This document shows, piece by piece, positions 8,361-17,642 of a DNA stretch of 18,610 bases. The stretch is taken from the NCBI GenBank assembly GCA_004151065.3, contig NWUY0300008789.1, forward strand, positions 54,660 through 73,269. Direction: 5' to 3'. The notes beneath the pieces were generated by a model. That model was given only the letters and a program-made list of their open reading frames with translations, was not told the DNA's origin and made no database searches. The position numbers were made by a program, and so were the translations under genes. Each line of letters begins with the position of its first letter. Position 1 is the first letter of the stretch. This DNA comes from Larix sibirica. Lineage: Eukaryota; Streptophyta; Pinopsida; Pinales; Pinaceae.

Positions 8361-9985
8361 ACTGGAACTATTTCAAAAAGCCTTACAGGAATAATACTGC
8401 CTAACAAACTGATTTTAGAGGAATAAATATTTACAAAATATTTCAAACTATAGGGTCCCCTATGCTAGTATATTTAATATCTACAGTCGCTTGTTATGTC
8501 CCCTAAAATTTGGGGGGTCTATCCACAGATCCCAGAGATGTATCCTCGGAACCTAGTAGAACATTGCATGATACATCACCTCTATCATGAGAAAGAAACT
8601 AAAAAACAGTGAACAAAAAATTTCCAAGTTCTCACAAAGCATATAGAAAGATCAAGTCGAAGAAAAAATCAAACTCAACTTACCAGAAATAGTAACAATT
8701 TATATTGTGGCAAAGAGAATAAATAAACCCTGAACTACTAAAAACAATGACAATTTATTATGTGGCAAAGATACAAAGATGCATCATCAAATTACACAAG
8801 AAACAAAACCCATATGAAAAAATAAAATAAAATGTATCCATCAATCTTTTATTGATGAAGCAAACTTGAAACCAAAATTTAAAATGGTAAGAAACGTCAA
8901 CCAAACAATATGGAAGCAAATTATACAATCAACTACAGCAAATGGTGCTAAACTAAAATATAAGAGAAGAAAAACTCAACGACAAGTAATGCAAACCAAT
9001 AAAGAGAGTATTGATCAAATAACCAACAAGAAACAACCACAAGGTGAGGAGGTTTCAACTTTCAACCTCGAAGAGCAAGGCAAACATAAGTGCCTTACTC
9101 CTCAACAAACAGGATTTTAGAAGAAAAAGAGAGCCATAGAGGAAAATCTATCCTAAGTTGTCAAGGTTTGCAAGCCTGGCTCTTGGGTGTGCGAACCTGA
9201 TGCTAGTTCACAGATCTTGTATCGAGCTCAAGGGCCAGTATGCACCCCCACGAACCCAGGAGATGTCATGCCACCCAGTTTAATTGAGTTCTTCCTAACT
9301 AGAAAAAGGGGGCATACCCCTGAAACGAACCCATCGAGGCACAGGTTCCATAGAAAAAAATATCAAAGAAAAAAAAAACCCAAAAACTAGAAAAAACAAT
9401 GTGCCCTCCAAATCCCTAACCCATCGCTACCCAACCACTCTCATGAACTCAAAAGCAGATAAAGACACTTCATTTTTACCATTTCATTTCAGATTGAACG
9501 GAGAAATGGTCCAGTCGTGAAAAAGAAGAAAGATAGGGATTTTGATGCCATTCTTCTTGCAGTGAACTCATGGATAGCAATAGAAATGAAGTGGTGAAGC
9601 AGACAAATACCTTCGGTGTTCAATTCTTCCATTGCAAGGGTATTTCTTAGCACTTTAAACAATTTTCAATGTTGAAATTAAATTTTCAGATTTCTCTTCT
9701 TCTTGAAATCTTCTTTCCAATTTCTTCTCTCTCACCGCCTATGTCACATGGTCCGGGTTCGAGTTCGGATTAGACAAGGTTGAAGTTCGTTTCAAATTCG
9801 AATTTTCCAATGAGATTCACCATTAAATTCATCTATACACATATTTTTAAAATATAAATATTTTATAATATATTAACATAACAAATATATTTTTATATTC
9901 TATATAAAATACTTTATAACATTATGCTTATGATTAATATATAATCTAAAAAACATTTATAATGTATATATTTAATATATACAAG
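8361..9985. other. Spacer with small repeats, no gene recognised
   Basis: Small structures only. A near-palindrome CCCCTAAAATTTGGGG lies at about 8501-8516. A word ACAATTTATATTGTGGCAAA recurs about 55 bases apart (8695 and 8750). A perfect 7-bp hairpin with a 5-base loop (CATCAAT/ATTGATG) is at 8839-8857. Two stretches rich in GAACC/GGTTCG words (about 9160-9345 and 9750-9815) could be ends of a non-autonomous DNA transposon, but I found no terminal repeats or duplication to prove it. The frames at 8866-9120 and 9187-9390 stay open without recognisable domains. Confidence 0.35.
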
Positions 9986-10022
9986 CCCGGTGGGCTAGCT
10001 CAAGTGGTTGAGTGATGAAAAT
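9986..10022 (+). repeat. Truncated tRNA-derived SINE head
   Basis: GCCCGGTGGGCTAGCTCAAG and the following GTGGTTGAG carry an RNA polymerase III A box (TAGCTCAAGTGG, 9996-10007), in the style of plant Au-like SINE heads. No B box follows; the sequence runs into a (TA)13 tract after about 40 bases. Confidence 0.5.
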
Positions 10023-10023
10023 T

Positions 10024-10049
10024 TATATATATATATATATATATATATA
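10024..10049. repeat. (TA)13 microsatellite
   Basis: A pure TA dinucleotide run separates the truncated SINE head from the full SINE that starts at 10054. Confidence 0.95.
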
Positions 10050-10053
10050 CAGT

Positions 10054-10250
10054 CAATTGGGTTAACCTAAGTGGTTTGAGCGAAGGAGTATCATCCTCTC
10101 TACCAAAGTTCAATTCCCGCTAGTGACATGCTGGGCTCTTAATTGAGCCACCCTTGTTCCGACGTATTCTGTCCACCCTACACCTTTCAAGAGATAAAGG
10201 AGAGGTTTCCATGGATGTAGCGAGCACCGATAGGTGCTGTGAACCACATG

Positions 10251-10252
<2 letters not shown>
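10054..10252 (+). mobile_element. tRNA-derived SINE (copy 1)
   Basis: The element begins CAATTGGG. It has an A box (TTAACCTAAGTGG, 10062-10074) and a B box (AGTTCAATTCC, 10107-10117) at tRNA-like spacing. A tRNA-unrelated body of about 130 bp ends GTGAACCACATGG and is followed by an (AT)16 tail. A hairpin AGCACC/GGTGCT (10223-10238) lies just before the end. Its first 90 bases align with the SINE at 14275. Its last 45 align with 12072-12115. SINEs are transcribed by polymerase III and copied by LINE machinery in trans. Both flanks are TA repeats, so a target-site duplication cannot be read. Confidence 0.7.

Positions 10253-10284
<32 letters not shown>
10253..10284. repeat. (AT)16 microsatellite at the SINE/LINE junction
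   Basis: A 32-base pure AT run. The plus-strand SINE ends into it from the left and the minus-strand LINE 3' end approaches it from the right. Confidence 0.95.
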
Positions 10285-10286
<2 letters not shown>

Positions 10287-10289
10287 GAT

Positions 10290-12026
10290 AGAAAAAAAAA
10301 TATTTACATTCATAAGAGGTGAATACACATGTTACTTGTCCAAAAAGAGGACATCTGGAGCATCCAATAAACACTTCAACCTACTTAACAACCATAACCA
10401 TCTTTCAACTTACTCCACCTATTTTAAAACAACTAATGACTATATATAAACTATCATAAATAAAAAGCTGATACAATTCCTCGAACTAGATTCCCAAGAA
10501 AATTACATGGCTAATATACTATATATACAAAAGTACCGATTATAACAAAATCTATAGACGAAACTCCATGGATTCAGTCTGCTTATTATTGATGAACTCA
10601 TAGAGACCAAAGGCACCAACAGGAAGGGACATCGCATCTGCTTCGGATTGTAGTTCTTTATAGATGTGGTATAACGAAAGCCACTCATAATCCTGAAAAA
10701 CTCTTGAGATGTCGTGCAACAAAGGCTCAATTCTCACATCTGTCACCATAGTCTTGTGTTGTGTCCAATCGATCACAAGCTTTGAGTCTCCCAGAATTTG
10801 AAGCTTTGTGATGCCTTTTTTTGAAGCAACTTCCAATAAAGTATGAAGAGAAAAAACCTCAACTTTATTGTTTGTGCCTCTCCATGGAGCATAATGAACA
10901 TTGATGAAATGATTCTACTTCAAGAATATAACCATGTTGACCCCACACATACTCAAATGACCCTGGGAGCCTCCATCAAAGAAACCCCAAGGAAGAACGA
11001 AGTCCAAATCTGGAATGGAAGGAAACATGGGTTTCTTAATTTTAAGATCGGCCATAAATTCTTTTGACAAATTTAGAATGACACCTGTCGTCACTTTTGT
11101 GGGGATATATTTATTTTTAAAAATGCTTGAATTTCGAGACCACCAAATGGAAGAGCACTTCTTCAAACCTCTTTACAACTTTGTCTTCCAACCAAATTTT
11201 TAGATAGTCTTCTAAACCTGGCTTGAACCTCAAAGAGGAAGGATTAAGCTCTTGCTGAATAATCCTTGCAACCTAAATTGCATAAATACAATGGATGAAA
11301 ACGTGAGAGGATTTTTCCTCATTGTATTTACATAAAATACACCAGTTAGGCCAAACCCAACCATGCTTACGACCCACTTCCAAGGTTAAGATATTATTGT
11401 TCAAGGAGAGCTAGAGGATGATTCTACATTTAAGAGGGGAGTGTAATTTCCACAAAAGGCTCCACCACCATTTTTTTATCTCCTAAGAAACGATTTTCCA
11501 TCTAATATTTATAACCAAGTTTAGCTATGAAATCACTAGACTTTGGATTTTTATACCAACAAAGATTATTTGGTTCCTCGTCATGTAAAAAGATGAAATT
11601 GGATACCAAAATATTTATGTAATTATTCCACTCCACAGACTCCGCTTCATTTAGGCCCAAAGATTTCATAGACCTCCAACCATCACTACCTCTAAAATGA
11701 GGCACCTGAGCTCTAGCATCAGTTAAATAAAAAGTATTTTTATAGCAAAGAAATTGGCAGATAGATTCAGAGAGGTGAAAATACTCCCCCACCCTATCCA
11801 AGGAACTTCTCCAATCCACACTGATTTTCCATCACCAATTTTCCAAACTATGCATTGACCAACCAAGGGGAAGGTCGAAGATATATATTTACACACAATA
11901 GACCCTTTGGATGACTTAGCAGGATTACGAAACCAATATTCAACAGAGAATCCATTGAGGTATTTAGATTTGATCGCCCTCCCCCAAAGTGAATTGCTCT
12001 TGGCTAGGTGCCACAAGCTCCTTACA
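10290..12026 (-). pseudogene. LINE 3' half: RT C-terminus, zf-RVT zinc motif, RNase H (decayed)
   Basis: The minus strand reads, in order: SLWHLAKSNSLWGRAIKSKY (from 12020) and VWKIGDGKSVWIGEVPWIG (the post-RT region of plant L1-type ORF2). After a frameshift come NLCWYKNPKSSDFIAKLGYKY (ending near 11503) and WPNWCILCKYNEEKSSHVFI, the zf-RVT motif (CILC at 11330-11341, HVFIHC at 11288-11305). An RNase H domain closes it. About 240 bases of 3' untranslated tail follow to about 10290. The RT core, the AP endonuclease and ORF1 are missing: the copy stops at 12026, next to an N at 12027. Stops and at least one frameshift inactivate it. It differs from the LINE tail at 8195. Confidence 0.8.
10552..11166 (-). 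pseudogene. RNase H domain of the LINE, one in-frame stop
   Basis: A single reading frame, broken only by one TAG just after MVIFLK (near 10914), reads PWGFFDGGSQGHLSMCGVNM, GTNNKVEVFSLHTLLEVASK, KLQILGDSKLVIDW, HIYKELQSEADAMS and ends ...FRL, stop at 10552. The first acidic residue (FDGGS, Asp codon 10975-10977), the Glu after GTNNK, the Asp of GDSK and the Asp of EAD correspond to the D-E-D-D active-site set of RNase H1-type domains, so the catalytic residues survive. This domain sits at the C-terminus of ORF2 in some plant L1-type LINEs and removes RNA from RNA/DNA hybrids. It is the best preserved part of the element. Confidence 0.8.
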
Positions 12027-12027
12027 N

Positions 12028-12146
12028 AAACGGGGTACGGCCCCTTCGGGTGGGCCCCCTGCGATTTCTTACCGTGGACATAGCAGCCCCGTTGGGGGGT
12101 TTGTGAACCACATGTGAAAAAAAAATATTTAATATATACACATAAG
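12028..12146 (+). mobile_element. SINE 3' fragment (copy 2)
   Basis: From about 12072 this aligns with the end of the SINE at 10054-10252 (ACCGTGGACATAGC against TCCATGGATGTAGC, then GTGAACCACATG), followed by an A-rich tail. A hairpin AGCCCC/GGGGTT (12085-12101) takes the same place as AGCACC/GGTGCT in copy 1. The GC-rich stretch 12030-12060 (GGCCCC/GGGCCC words) has no counterpart. No tRNA-like head remains. The tail word GAAAAAAAAATATTTA recurs at 10291-10306 and in shortened form at 12158-12170. Confidence 0.55.
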
Positions 12147-12180
12147 TTTTTTTGCGGGAAAAAATATTTAATATACACAT
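12116..12180. repeat. Short direct repeat in the SINE tail
   Basis: A9-TATTTAATATATACACAT (12117-12143) is repeated as A6-TATTTAATATACACAT (12159-12180), separated by AAGTTTTTTTGCGGG. It could be a target-site duplication or replication slippage; I cannot decide which. Confidence 0.6.
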
Positions 12181-12330
12181 CTTATAAAGTATAAAATACA
12201 CTTAAGCTTATACTTGGGACCTGTCACGTATCCATACAATTAATTTTCCAAACTATAACACCAATGAAAACACCTTCTTTTCCAAACTAAAATATCGCCG
12301 AGAGTTGCCATAATTAGGCAGTTGAAAATT

Positions 12331-12570
12331 TTGAATTTACACCCATGCTCTACAAGATAATTAGTGGTTCTATGAGTTTACGCCTACACAGTGTCCTTGG
12401 AATTTCGCCTGCTAAGAAATATGAATTTACCCCTACGCATCATGTCCCTTGAATTTCACTAGCTTAGAAATATGAGTTTAACCTGCGCGTCGTGTTCCTG
12501 GAATTTTGTTGACTCAGATATACAAGCTTACATCTACGCACCATGTCCCTGGAATTTCAACGGCTCAAAA
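12331..12570 (+). repeat. Degenerate minisatellite, units of about 50 bp
   Basis: Four consecutive units (12371-12419, 12420-12470, 12471-12520, 12521-12570; 49-51 bp) share TAYRARNTTAC, CTACGCANCATGTCCCTGGA and ATTT, and end with a CT-NA-AAA stretch. A shorter, more diverged unit precedes them (12331-12370). The array lies about 270 bases upstream of the first recognisable hAT transposase codons. It may be subterminal repeats of that transposon, but no terminal repeat was found to prove it. Confidence 0.8.
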
Positions 12571-13218
12571 AGACACACTTGTTGACACATCGACCATGCC
12601 GACAACATTCTACTCGCCCTTGACATTTGAATGATTAACATGAAATTAGAACTAGGTCTCAAAACCACACTGTACAGGTAGAACCCGTCTATTTCACTAC
12701 CAAACTTCATACTATACTTGTGAATTTCACACTATACAGGAAGAGCCTCTGTGAATTAGACTTTTTTCTTGAGGTTCACCGAATTTCAAACTTCCAAGGT
12801 TCAAATCCGGCGAACACTGTGACATAGCTCACCACTATGTAAACACATGGAGAAGGCTAAGATGATCAAGGGTGTAAGGGAGACAACATTCATCTAATAA
12901 AAGCTTTGTCCTTTATTTTGGAAAAAACAACTATACAAGGTTAAATCACATTTTATGAATTTTCCAAGAAATGGTGTTAAGCCTTGTACAAGAGACACTA
13001 AAGTGCTACTAAACTCCTTAATGTACAAAGGGAGCAGAAAAGGATTGATGATTTCGAACTGTAGAAGACAATCCCAACGCCACACTTTAATGCCAGAGAC
13101 GAATCTGGAGAGGAAGAAATGCCATCTAAGGATGAATTTTTTGGTGATGAGCATGTGCCATCAAAATCATCCAAACACATCACATAAGAAACCTAAAATG
13201 GGTGGCCTTTATGATACA

Positions 13219-13346
13219 TTTGATGTGAAGGGTAAGGAAGGTGTTGGTCTTGCAATAGCAAGGTGTTGGTGTTTGATTTGAATGGTAGGGATGGTGTTGG
13301 TGTTTGATCTGAATGGTAGGGATGGTGTTGGTTTTGCAATAGCAAG
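13219..13346 (+). repeat. Internal tandem duplication in the hAT coding sequence
   Basis: A TTTGATNTGAAKGGTARGGA module starts at 13219, 13272 and 13303; two copies 31 bp apart are almost identical. The first and third continue into TTGCAATAGCAAG and lie 84 bp (28 codons) apart, so GVGLAIAR/GVGFAIAR is encoded twice in one frame. Related hAT proteins have it once. Confidence 0.8.
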
Positions 13347-14258
13347 ATTTTTTATTGCATGTGGCATTTATTTCAATGCAGCCCACTCACCCTTTTCTGA
13401 ACAAACAACTCGTTTATTAATGATAGACCCACAAGATATAAGGCCCCTAGTTATGAGAAGCTTTGAACTATATCTATTAACAAGGAAAAAGCAATTGAGA
13501 AGCTAACGACACCATTGAAGGCATCTTGGAGCCCAGATGGATGCTCCATTGTTATGGATAGTTGGATGGATTATTAGAATCATCCATTGGTAAACATCAT
13601 TCTCTATTCTATATTCAACCCATATTTTCTAAAGGCCATCCATCAATTAGTCCAATCAAGAGAAGAACACCCTGTTCTTTAAGGACCAATTATGCAAGGT
13701 CATCATGGAGGAGCGACCACCAATGTCATCCAAGCTGTCACTGATGCAGCCCCAATTTGCAAAGCAATAATGTTGATGGTCCAAAAAGAGTATAGGTTAA
13801 TGTCTTCATTCTAAAATATTCATAATTTATTCTTTGAATGCATTGAAAGACATTGGTAAACTCGAGTGGATTCAAGTGCTCATTGAAAATGGCCACAAAA
13901 TTCAAACCTCTATATGCAACCACCACCATTCACAAACCATTTTCCGCAGGCATACCAAAATGGAGCTCCTTAAACCAATTGATACTAGATTTGCTACTTA
14001 CTACATTTTGCTTAGGTGGCCTTTGGAAGTGAAGGAGCCTTTAGTTGCCACAGTGATCAATGATAAGTGGGATCAATGGAGGTAATCTACCTCAAACGAA
14101 ACCATGTGGAGGAAGTGTTTGATATTTTATGATCACTTTTGGGTGGATGTTAAATTTTTTTGGATTTTGTAGAGTCAATATGTGATATGCTTCGTTACGC
14201 ATATATTGCCAACACATGTTTAGGTGAGATTATGAGAACATGAACTCTATGTGTGATA

Positions 14259-14535
14259 GGATTCAATCCATTATCAATTGGATGTAGCTCAAGTAGTTGT
14301 GAGGATAAGTTGTTACCCTCCCCACCCAATTTCAAATTCTACTTTGTGATATGCTTGCTCTCAGTGAACCAATTGTTGATTAGTTATGTATGATATATTC
14401 ATAAGTTGCTAACCCAAACTTGTATCCTAAAGAATATAGGTTTTACCCTAGGTTCCATCCTTAGAATGAGACAAAGTGACCAAACAATCTTCCCTGAGAT
14501 ATGTTACCTGGACCAAAAAGGATTCAGTCCATTAT
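14259..14535 (+). mobile_element. tRNA-derived SINE (copy 3) with 16-bp target-site duplication
   Basis: GGATTCAATCCATTAT (14259-14274) and GGATTCAGTCCATTAT (14520-14535) flank a 245-bp insert in the hAT pseudogene. The insert starts CAATTGGATGTAGCTCAAGT, with A box TAGCTCAAGTAG (14285-14296) and a decayed B box ATTTCAAATTC (14329-14339), at the same offsets as the SINE at 10054. Similarity to that SINE extends to about base 95 (GTGATATGCTTGCTCTC against GTGACATGCTGGGCTC). The 3' body differs and ends GGACCAAAAAG, a short A-rich tail. Confidence 0.8.
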
Positions 14536-15278
14536 AGATAGGAAGGATTATGGTGATTATTGAAAACATTAACACATGGACAATGGAATAAACTAACCAC
14601 CCCACTTTATTTTTCAACCTCTACAATTAATCCAGTCTAGTATGATCCTACGACAAGAAGGCCTCCTTCAAAGAGGTGGTGAAAGGGTTTATGAAAGCTA
14701 TTTGAAACTAATATGGTTCTACAAAAGAGGCATCTATAACATACATTCTCAATTTACCCAATTTTCACATGGGCGAGGTGTGTTTTCTTCACATGTTACT
14801 TTCAATGATAGGCGTAAGAAAAAGATCCAATTGATTAGTGGTGGCTTCATGATGTTGATGCTCTTAAGTTGCACAGATTTGCCATATAGTTAGTCTCGCA
14901 TGTAGCAGTTCCTCATCCTGTAAAAGGAATAGGAGCACTTACACTTTCATCCATCTAGTTAAGAGAAACCAATTGGGATCAAGTGAGGCAAAGAACTTAG
15001 TCTACATTCATAGCACACTTTGTCTCATTGCTCGAAAAGACCCAAGGTCCAAGGAAGGTCCTTTCAATAGATGGAACCAATACACAGAGGATGCTATATG
15101 TGTGGACAAGAAGCCACAACCAAATAGCATTGTCGAGATATCTCCAATTATTGTCACTGAAGAGAAGCCTATGCTTGAGAGCAACAATTACCTAGACAGC
15201 TTGTTGACCAAGGACCTTAGTGATGCCAGTGATAATGAGAATGCAACTAAACTAGCAAACTTGGCTTTGGGAAGTTGA

Positions 15279-16761
15279 ATCAGTTGTGTTGTTTTTCTCT
15301 ATTGGAAATGCCATTATTAAATGTTTAAATGTGGTGTGTACTTGGTTTCATACTTGAGACCTATTGATGATAATGATCAAGTTGATTGTCTTTCTAATCA
15401 TTGTATGGTTGGTCAAAGTTGAATGAAAATTCAAAATCATGAATGTTAGTTCAATTTGACATGTGTGTTTTTTTGTTACTCGTAAGTTGCACTATTTCAA
15501 TTTTATATGGATGGTGATTTTCATTTGAAAATGCATATGAATCAATGTTCAATGTTGATTTATAGAAATTCAATTATATTTTTTAAGAAAAAAAAACTAT
15601 ATATATAAAATTTTACATATATACCCCTAACAAATCCCTGGCCCTTGTTTCATAAAGTGTTGTATCTATAACTGACCACAAAGCCTGGGCAACTTAGACT
15701 TTGCCACAAGAAGATCATGATTATTTGGAACTACAATAAAAGTAAGGAATGAGGGAAAGGTAACAAAAATTAAGGCAAAAGGGAATGACGAAGAAGAAGC
15801 AAATTAGATTGTTAATCCTTGAAACACACGGATCAAAAGGAACATTCACCTCCTAGCATTCCAGATCAACATACAGGCTAAAGAGACATTGATTGTATAA
15901 TGAAACTCAATACAAGTTTATGGCAAGTTTTCAAGCGAGGTGTTGAATGTTTTGCAAGCTCCATCTTATCAAACCCTAATTACCCAAACTAAAGATCGTA
16001 GAGTGAAGTTATTGCAAGAGATTAAACAAAATGGTGACTCTAGAGAACCATGTCCAAGCCAAGGTCTCTATTGTATACTTGAGATAAGGATAGTCATAGA
16101 TGGCAATGGGCAAATCGAAAAACATCTATTGCTATCCTTGGCCAATTGACAATGACAACAAACATGTAAGAGGATTAATAGCAGATGGGGACCAATTAAC
16201 ATAAAATTGGACTATTGTAATCCATGTCTTTAGCTTAAACACAACTTAACAACTTAACATATTTTGTAAGTATGATTGACATTGCTTGTTATTCTTCTGA
16301 AAATTTCGAATTCAAAGATATGGGAAGACTATATGTCTCTCTATAGAAGGAACAATCTTGATAAAGATAAGGGTGTTTTTCTTTGAATGCAACCCCAATA
16401 GTAGGAAACATGTGGCATACTAAAAAATGTGAATCGCAGTAATTAAGAGGGTGTAGGATATAATTGTAGCAATAATTAAAATACAAAACCTATGTCAACA
16501 TAATTAGCTAAGGTTGAGTTTGATATGTCGAAAAGGGAAAAGGAGATTTAGCCTTCTAATATAATTATGAGCATGTCTACTAACAAGTCGAAAATTATAT
16601 TCAAAGAAGCAATCAAATGATAGTGAGTGGCAAGGTCAACTTAGGAGAAGCCCTGGAGGCAATCCTAACAATTGCTAACCACATCTTAATAGGATTGTTA
16701 ATAAAGGAACAAGCTAGTCAGAAGATCATAACTTTGAAATAGCATTCCCTTGGTATGCATG
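15279..16761. other. Spacer after the hAT gene, no gene recognised
   Basis: The first 350 bases may include the 3' untranslated part and terminus of the hAT element: an A-rich run near 15590 followed by ACCCCTAACAAATCCC. No terminal repeat could be paired. The rest is AT-rich. The frame 15940-16149 (69 codons) shows no family motif. Confidence 0.35.
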
Positions 16762-17642
16762 TGTTGATGACTGTAGCCCGGACATGTATTTCCTTGGGGT
16801 GTATCTAACCCATGGAAATCATCATAAAATATTTTCTTAGCTTTTGAAGGTTCACTTTATTAATTTATTAAGTGAATGATTTTTTATAAAGTGAGTTTTA
16901 GTTAATTTAATAAAGTGCCTAAGTCAAGGCAATAGTGATTTAAATTAAATGTGGGCCATTGATCTCAAGTCAAGATTAGATTTAATCTTGACCGTTGAGA
17001 TTAGAAATTTGGCCCAACTCAAAATTATAAAAAGGCAGCAAGGGTTAAGACAAGACACATTAATTATTCACGAGTTTTGTGAGTAAGAGAAAATTAGAGA
17101 AGGACATTTGATTTTCATCCATTGGCGAGGAGAAAAGACCAGCAGAGATCAGCAAATAGAGAGTAGCCACCCAGCAGTGAGGCCGTAACAGTGAATCCGT
17201 ATAGCAGGCAAGCCATACAGTTCCATACAGCATACGGATTGCACCAGCAGATCGCACATGTGAGGTTCAGCAGGTTGCACAAAGGTTTCAACAGAACAGC
17301 CATACAGCAGCAGCCATACAGTGCAGGTCGTACAGCCATACAGGCCGCACGGCTCAGTCAGTGCGTGATTCAGGGCAGATTTTCAAGCACAGGAAAATTT
17401 GCAGGTTTGCTGTGTTGTTTGTATTTTTCCTCAGAGCCATTTTTCCAAGTCTGGGAGTTCTTGTAAGTTCCGATATTATTCTAATGATGAACTGATTTGA
17501 AGAGAAGAAAAATCACTGTGTTTGAATGGATCTGTTTTATTAGTTTTTGCTTCCGCTGAAAATTATCAGTTAATTTATTCCAGTAGTGTAAAAAACTCAG
17601 ATCTGAAATCTTTACCTAGGCACTGGTTTAAAGAAATTAACA
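16762..17642 (+). mobile_element. Solo LTR (copy 2) with 5-bp target-site duplication
   Basis: The LTR runs from TGTTGA to TTAACA (881 bp) and is related throughout to 5726-6518. Shared landmarks are the start (TGTTGATG, GTAGC, CGGACA), a CTTTATTAA U3 palindrome region, TATAAAAAGGCAGC (17027-17040), CAGGTTTGCTGTGT and the CCATTTTTCC block near the end. The flanks GCATG (16757-16761) and GCTTG (17643-17647) differ at one base, a good 5-bp target-site duplication. U3 holds a perfect 10-bp inverted repeat (GTCAAGATTA/TAATCTTGAC, 16969-16992). No internal domain adjoins either end. Open frames across 17060-17466 are not genes. Confidence 0.85.
17205..17345 (+). repeat. CCATACAG-rich region inside solo LTR copy 2
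   Basis: CCATACAG occurs five times between 17210 and 17342, with related CATACGG/CGTACAG variants. Copy 1 has no such words and instead carries a 34-bp repeat in the same part of the LTR. Confidence 0.7.

Larger units (their letters stand above)
12836..15278 (+). pseudogene. hAT-family transposase (decayed, SINE-interrupted)
   Basis: Domain order on the plus strand fits plant hAT transposases of the DUF659 type. First is a BED zinc-finger remnant (KHMEKAKMIKG at 12846, NFPRNGVKPCTRDTK near 12958). Then come AIARFFIACGIYFNAAHSPF (13337-13396) and SWSPDGCSIVMDSWMD (13523-13574). Next are VIQAVTDAAP (near 13727-13755) and DIGKLEWIQVLIENGHKIQT, LLKPIDTRFATYY and VINDKWDQWR (13844-14085). The hATC dimerisation region is a clean frame at 14913-15278 (SSCKRNRSTYTFIHLVKRNQ, LGSSEAKNLVYIHS, IARKDP). 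The two DDE-type aspartates remain (codons 13557-13559, 13743-13745). The glutamate expected in the CERNWS-like motif is Lys (14922-14924). There are multiple stops and shifts, and a SINE sits at 14275-14519. Without it the length (about 2.2 kb, 730 codons) is near full size. Terminal repeats were not identified. Confidence 0.85.

Noticed and set aside
8501-8516. CCCCTAAAATTTGGGG near-palindrome as transposon end or terminator
   Set aside because: Single occurrence, no partner repeat, no target duplication.
9996-10117. tRNA gene (A box and B box present)
   Set aside because: No cloverleaf can be drawn: no acceptor stem or anticodon arm. The boxes belong to SINE heads.
12798-12808. GGTTCAAATCC, a good polymerase III B box
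   Set aside because: No A box at the right distance upstream and no tRNA-like fold. Treated as chance or an old SINE trace.
17060-17466. Overlapping frames of 65-91 codons on both strands
   Set aside because: They lie within solo LTR copy 2 over CCATACAG repeats; the opposite-strand frames mirror the repeat.
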